Both the position numbers and the translations under genes were made by a program. Source: Phallusia fumigata (taxonomy: Eukaryota > Chordata > Ascidiacea > Phlebobranchia > Ascidiidae). From it: 20,303 nucleotides of DNA. The stretch is taken from positions 1 to 20,303 of the forward strand of contig QXVZ01010345.1 of NCBI GenBank assembly GCA_008931825.1, in the 5' to 3' direction. Below are positions 19,401-20,303 of the stretch, one piece after another. The notes below the pieces were generated by a model. It did no database searches and was not told where the DNA came from. It was given only the letters and a program-made list of their open reading frames with translations. Position 1 is the first letter of the stretch. The number at the start of each line of letters is the position of its first letter.

Positions 19401-19832
19401 GCTGCGTCTTTTTTACCATTGTGCCCCACGTTTTATTTTGGCGTATATTCGACCGTGAGGTTTTTGCAGCCGTTTCCAGTTTTTATACCCCACAAGATGT
19501 AACGCTCTGTTTTATTGATTACTTTTTATGCGTTTAGAAACGAAATTTAACACACAATAAAATCAAATTGATAAGACAACAATTACCATCAGTCAAAACA
19601 TGTGCCAGAAAATTTACAATAAAGCAGGTGGTTTGACGGCAGACTTGACGTAAATGTAAGCCGATGGGTTTCGTCCACTGAAGAGTTTTTGGATACTTAC
19701 TCGAACAATGCTGTCAATCACTGAATCTTCGGGGTCGTTCCGTTTCCAGTAAGGGATACCAACACAGGCGATTGTCATTATCGTGCCAATGACAATCAGG
19801 ATCAGAGTAGTCACTTGTGCGCCGGAACCCAT
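16451..19832 (-). CDS. Claudin A (tight-junction four-helix protein)
   Basis: Five exons: 19832-19701, 18796-18694, 17946-17840, 17508-17357, 16622-16451 (666 nt, 221 residues). Donors are GTAAGT, GTAAAA, GTAAGG and GTAAAA; phases 0, 1, 0, 2. TM1 is about residues 7-26. Loop 1 carries the claudin signature W29 ... G47-L48-W49-x2-C52-x9-C62, and arginine 80 precedes TM2 (about 82-102). TM3 is about 119-138 and runs into SWYANN. Loop 2 is about 140-170 and includes FGES; TM4 is about 171-192. The tail ends SNGQEYV, a PDZ-ligand terminus of the kind that binds ZO scaffolds in other animals. The length is normal for a claudin. The start context AACAATGG is good, and there is a TATA-like box just upstream. 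It is the first of three head-to-tail paralogues and complete in the assembly. Vertebrate claudin genes often have few or no coding introns, so four is notable. Confidence 0.92.
16800..16925. repeat. G-rich degenerate repeat with palindrome in claudin A intron 4
   Basis: AAGGGTGAGGTT occurs near 16804 and AAGGGTGAGGTT again near 16916. Between them are GGTGGGG, GGAGGGG and CCACCCC blocks, and the palindrome CACCCTT-TAA-AAGGGTG at 16906-16922. It looks like a decayed minisatellite or the remains of a short repeat element. Confidence 0.5.
18334..18465. repeat. 12-bp inverted repeat, 132-bp unit
   Basis: GTAGAAAGATAC (18334-18345) and its exact reverse complement GTATCTTTCTAC (18454-18465). The similarity does not clearly extend beyond the 12 bases. 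It could be the ends of a small MITE in claudin A intron 2, or a hairpin. No target duplication is evident. Confidence 0.45.
19281..19502. repeat. Candidate repeat element in claudin A intron 1
   Basis: This stretch is less AT-rich than its surroundings and carries, on the minus strand, GTGGGGTATAAAAACTGG and GTGGGGCACAATGGTAAAA, plus two AAAGGTG motifs on the plus strand. A 73-codon plus-strand frame is present but has no recognisable domain and opposes the gene. Such GTGGGG-A-TGG blocks look repetitive, but no termini or target duplications could be placed. Confidence 0.3.
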
Positions 19833-19849
19833 TGTTTGTTTGTTTGTTT
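19833..19849. repeat. TGTT microsatellite in the claudin A leader
   Basis: Four AAAC-type units on the minus strand run directly into the claudin A start codon (AACAAACAATGG). Confidence 0.8.
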
Positions 19850-19867
19850 TTTAAGTTAATTCCCGGT

Positions 19868-19874
19868 TTTTATA
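19868..19874 (-). promoter_or_regulatory. TATA-like box of claudin A
   Basis: Minus-strand TATAAAA centred about 39 bp upstream of the ATG. If transcription starts about 30 bp downstream of it, the 5' leader would be only around 5-10 bases. An alternative is that this gene is trans-spliced, or that its true promoter is farther upstream. Confidence 0.4.
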
Positions 19875-20303
19875 AAATACAGTCTATGTAAGTCACTGTA
19901 AAAGTACGATTGAAAAAGTATTCAAAACAAAATTCAAATCTTCTCCGATTTATCTAAGGCGCTGAACAAGGTAAAAACCTTTACCAACTTAAAAGACTTG
20001 GTCTGTGAAAGGTACTATTTGTTTTTTACACGCAATGCTCTTTTTAGTTATTTTAGTTGCTTTTTAGCTATTCAATTAAACACTTGACAACAGGGGCTGT
20101 GGATGTTGCAAACCCTGAACCAACTGACTTTAGAACTACAACGATCTCTTCAGAAAAAGTAGCGTTAACTTTAAAGGGAAAAATGATCCAACTTAAATCA
20201 TCATCTTTGACAACAGAAGTAAATTTAATAAAAACGTAACTGCAAGAGAACTTGTATGTATTAAGTACATCTGCTAATTATGATGAAAGCGATTGTTGAA
20301 ACG
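19875..20303. other. Upstream flank of claudin A, nothing identified
   Basis: AT-rich flank. A 60-codon plus-strand frame at 20057-20239 uses a non-ATG start, is low in complexity and has no recognised motif. Promoter elements beyond the TATA-like box are not evident. Confidence 0.35.

Overview
The window looks like AT-rich animal nuclear DNA, most likely from a tunicate such as Ciona. That assignment is an inference from the claudins, the short GT-AG introns, the compact spacing and the repeats; no species marker was found. There is one ambiguous base (N at 9927), so this is draft assembly. I see no bacterial operons, CRISPR arrays, rRNAs or convincing tRNAs.

Left third (1-5320, plus strand): a possible 3' scrap of an upstream gene, a degenerate two-copy repeat (335-825), then two tandem paralogues of a small four-segment membrane protein. 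Its C-terminal half matches the DUF1294 signature (DK, (I/V)PE, GGAPA, HK-RK). The first paralogue (1752-2638) carries a one-base frameshift in a T5 run. The second (4641-5320) is intact, 148 residues. In both, the ATG is the last codon of its exon and is followed by a phase-0 intron. Between them lie a 467-bp hAT-type element with a perfect 8-bp target duplication, a second copy of the 5' region of the intact gene, and a GC-rich fragment of unknown origin.

Right two thirds (5770-19832, minus strand): three head-to-tail claudin genes, each rebuilt by hand as five exons with intron phases 0, 1, 0, 2. From transcriptionally first to last along the minus strand: claudin A (19832-16451, 221 aa), claudin B (12087-9812, broken at the N where the fourth membrane helix is missing) and claudin C (8209-5770, 209 aa). 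Each has the W-GLW-C-C first-loop signature. A and B end in YV, a PDZ-binding type tail; C ends in SV. They would form or tune paracellular barriers at cell junctions. Claudin C converges tail to tail with the intact DUF1294 gene (stops 450 bp apart).

The long intergenic stretches (8210-9811 and 12088-16450) hold no gene I can support. They do hold a tight cluster of CRE-like sites, a pair of E-box palindromes and two copies of a diverged SINE-like repeat.
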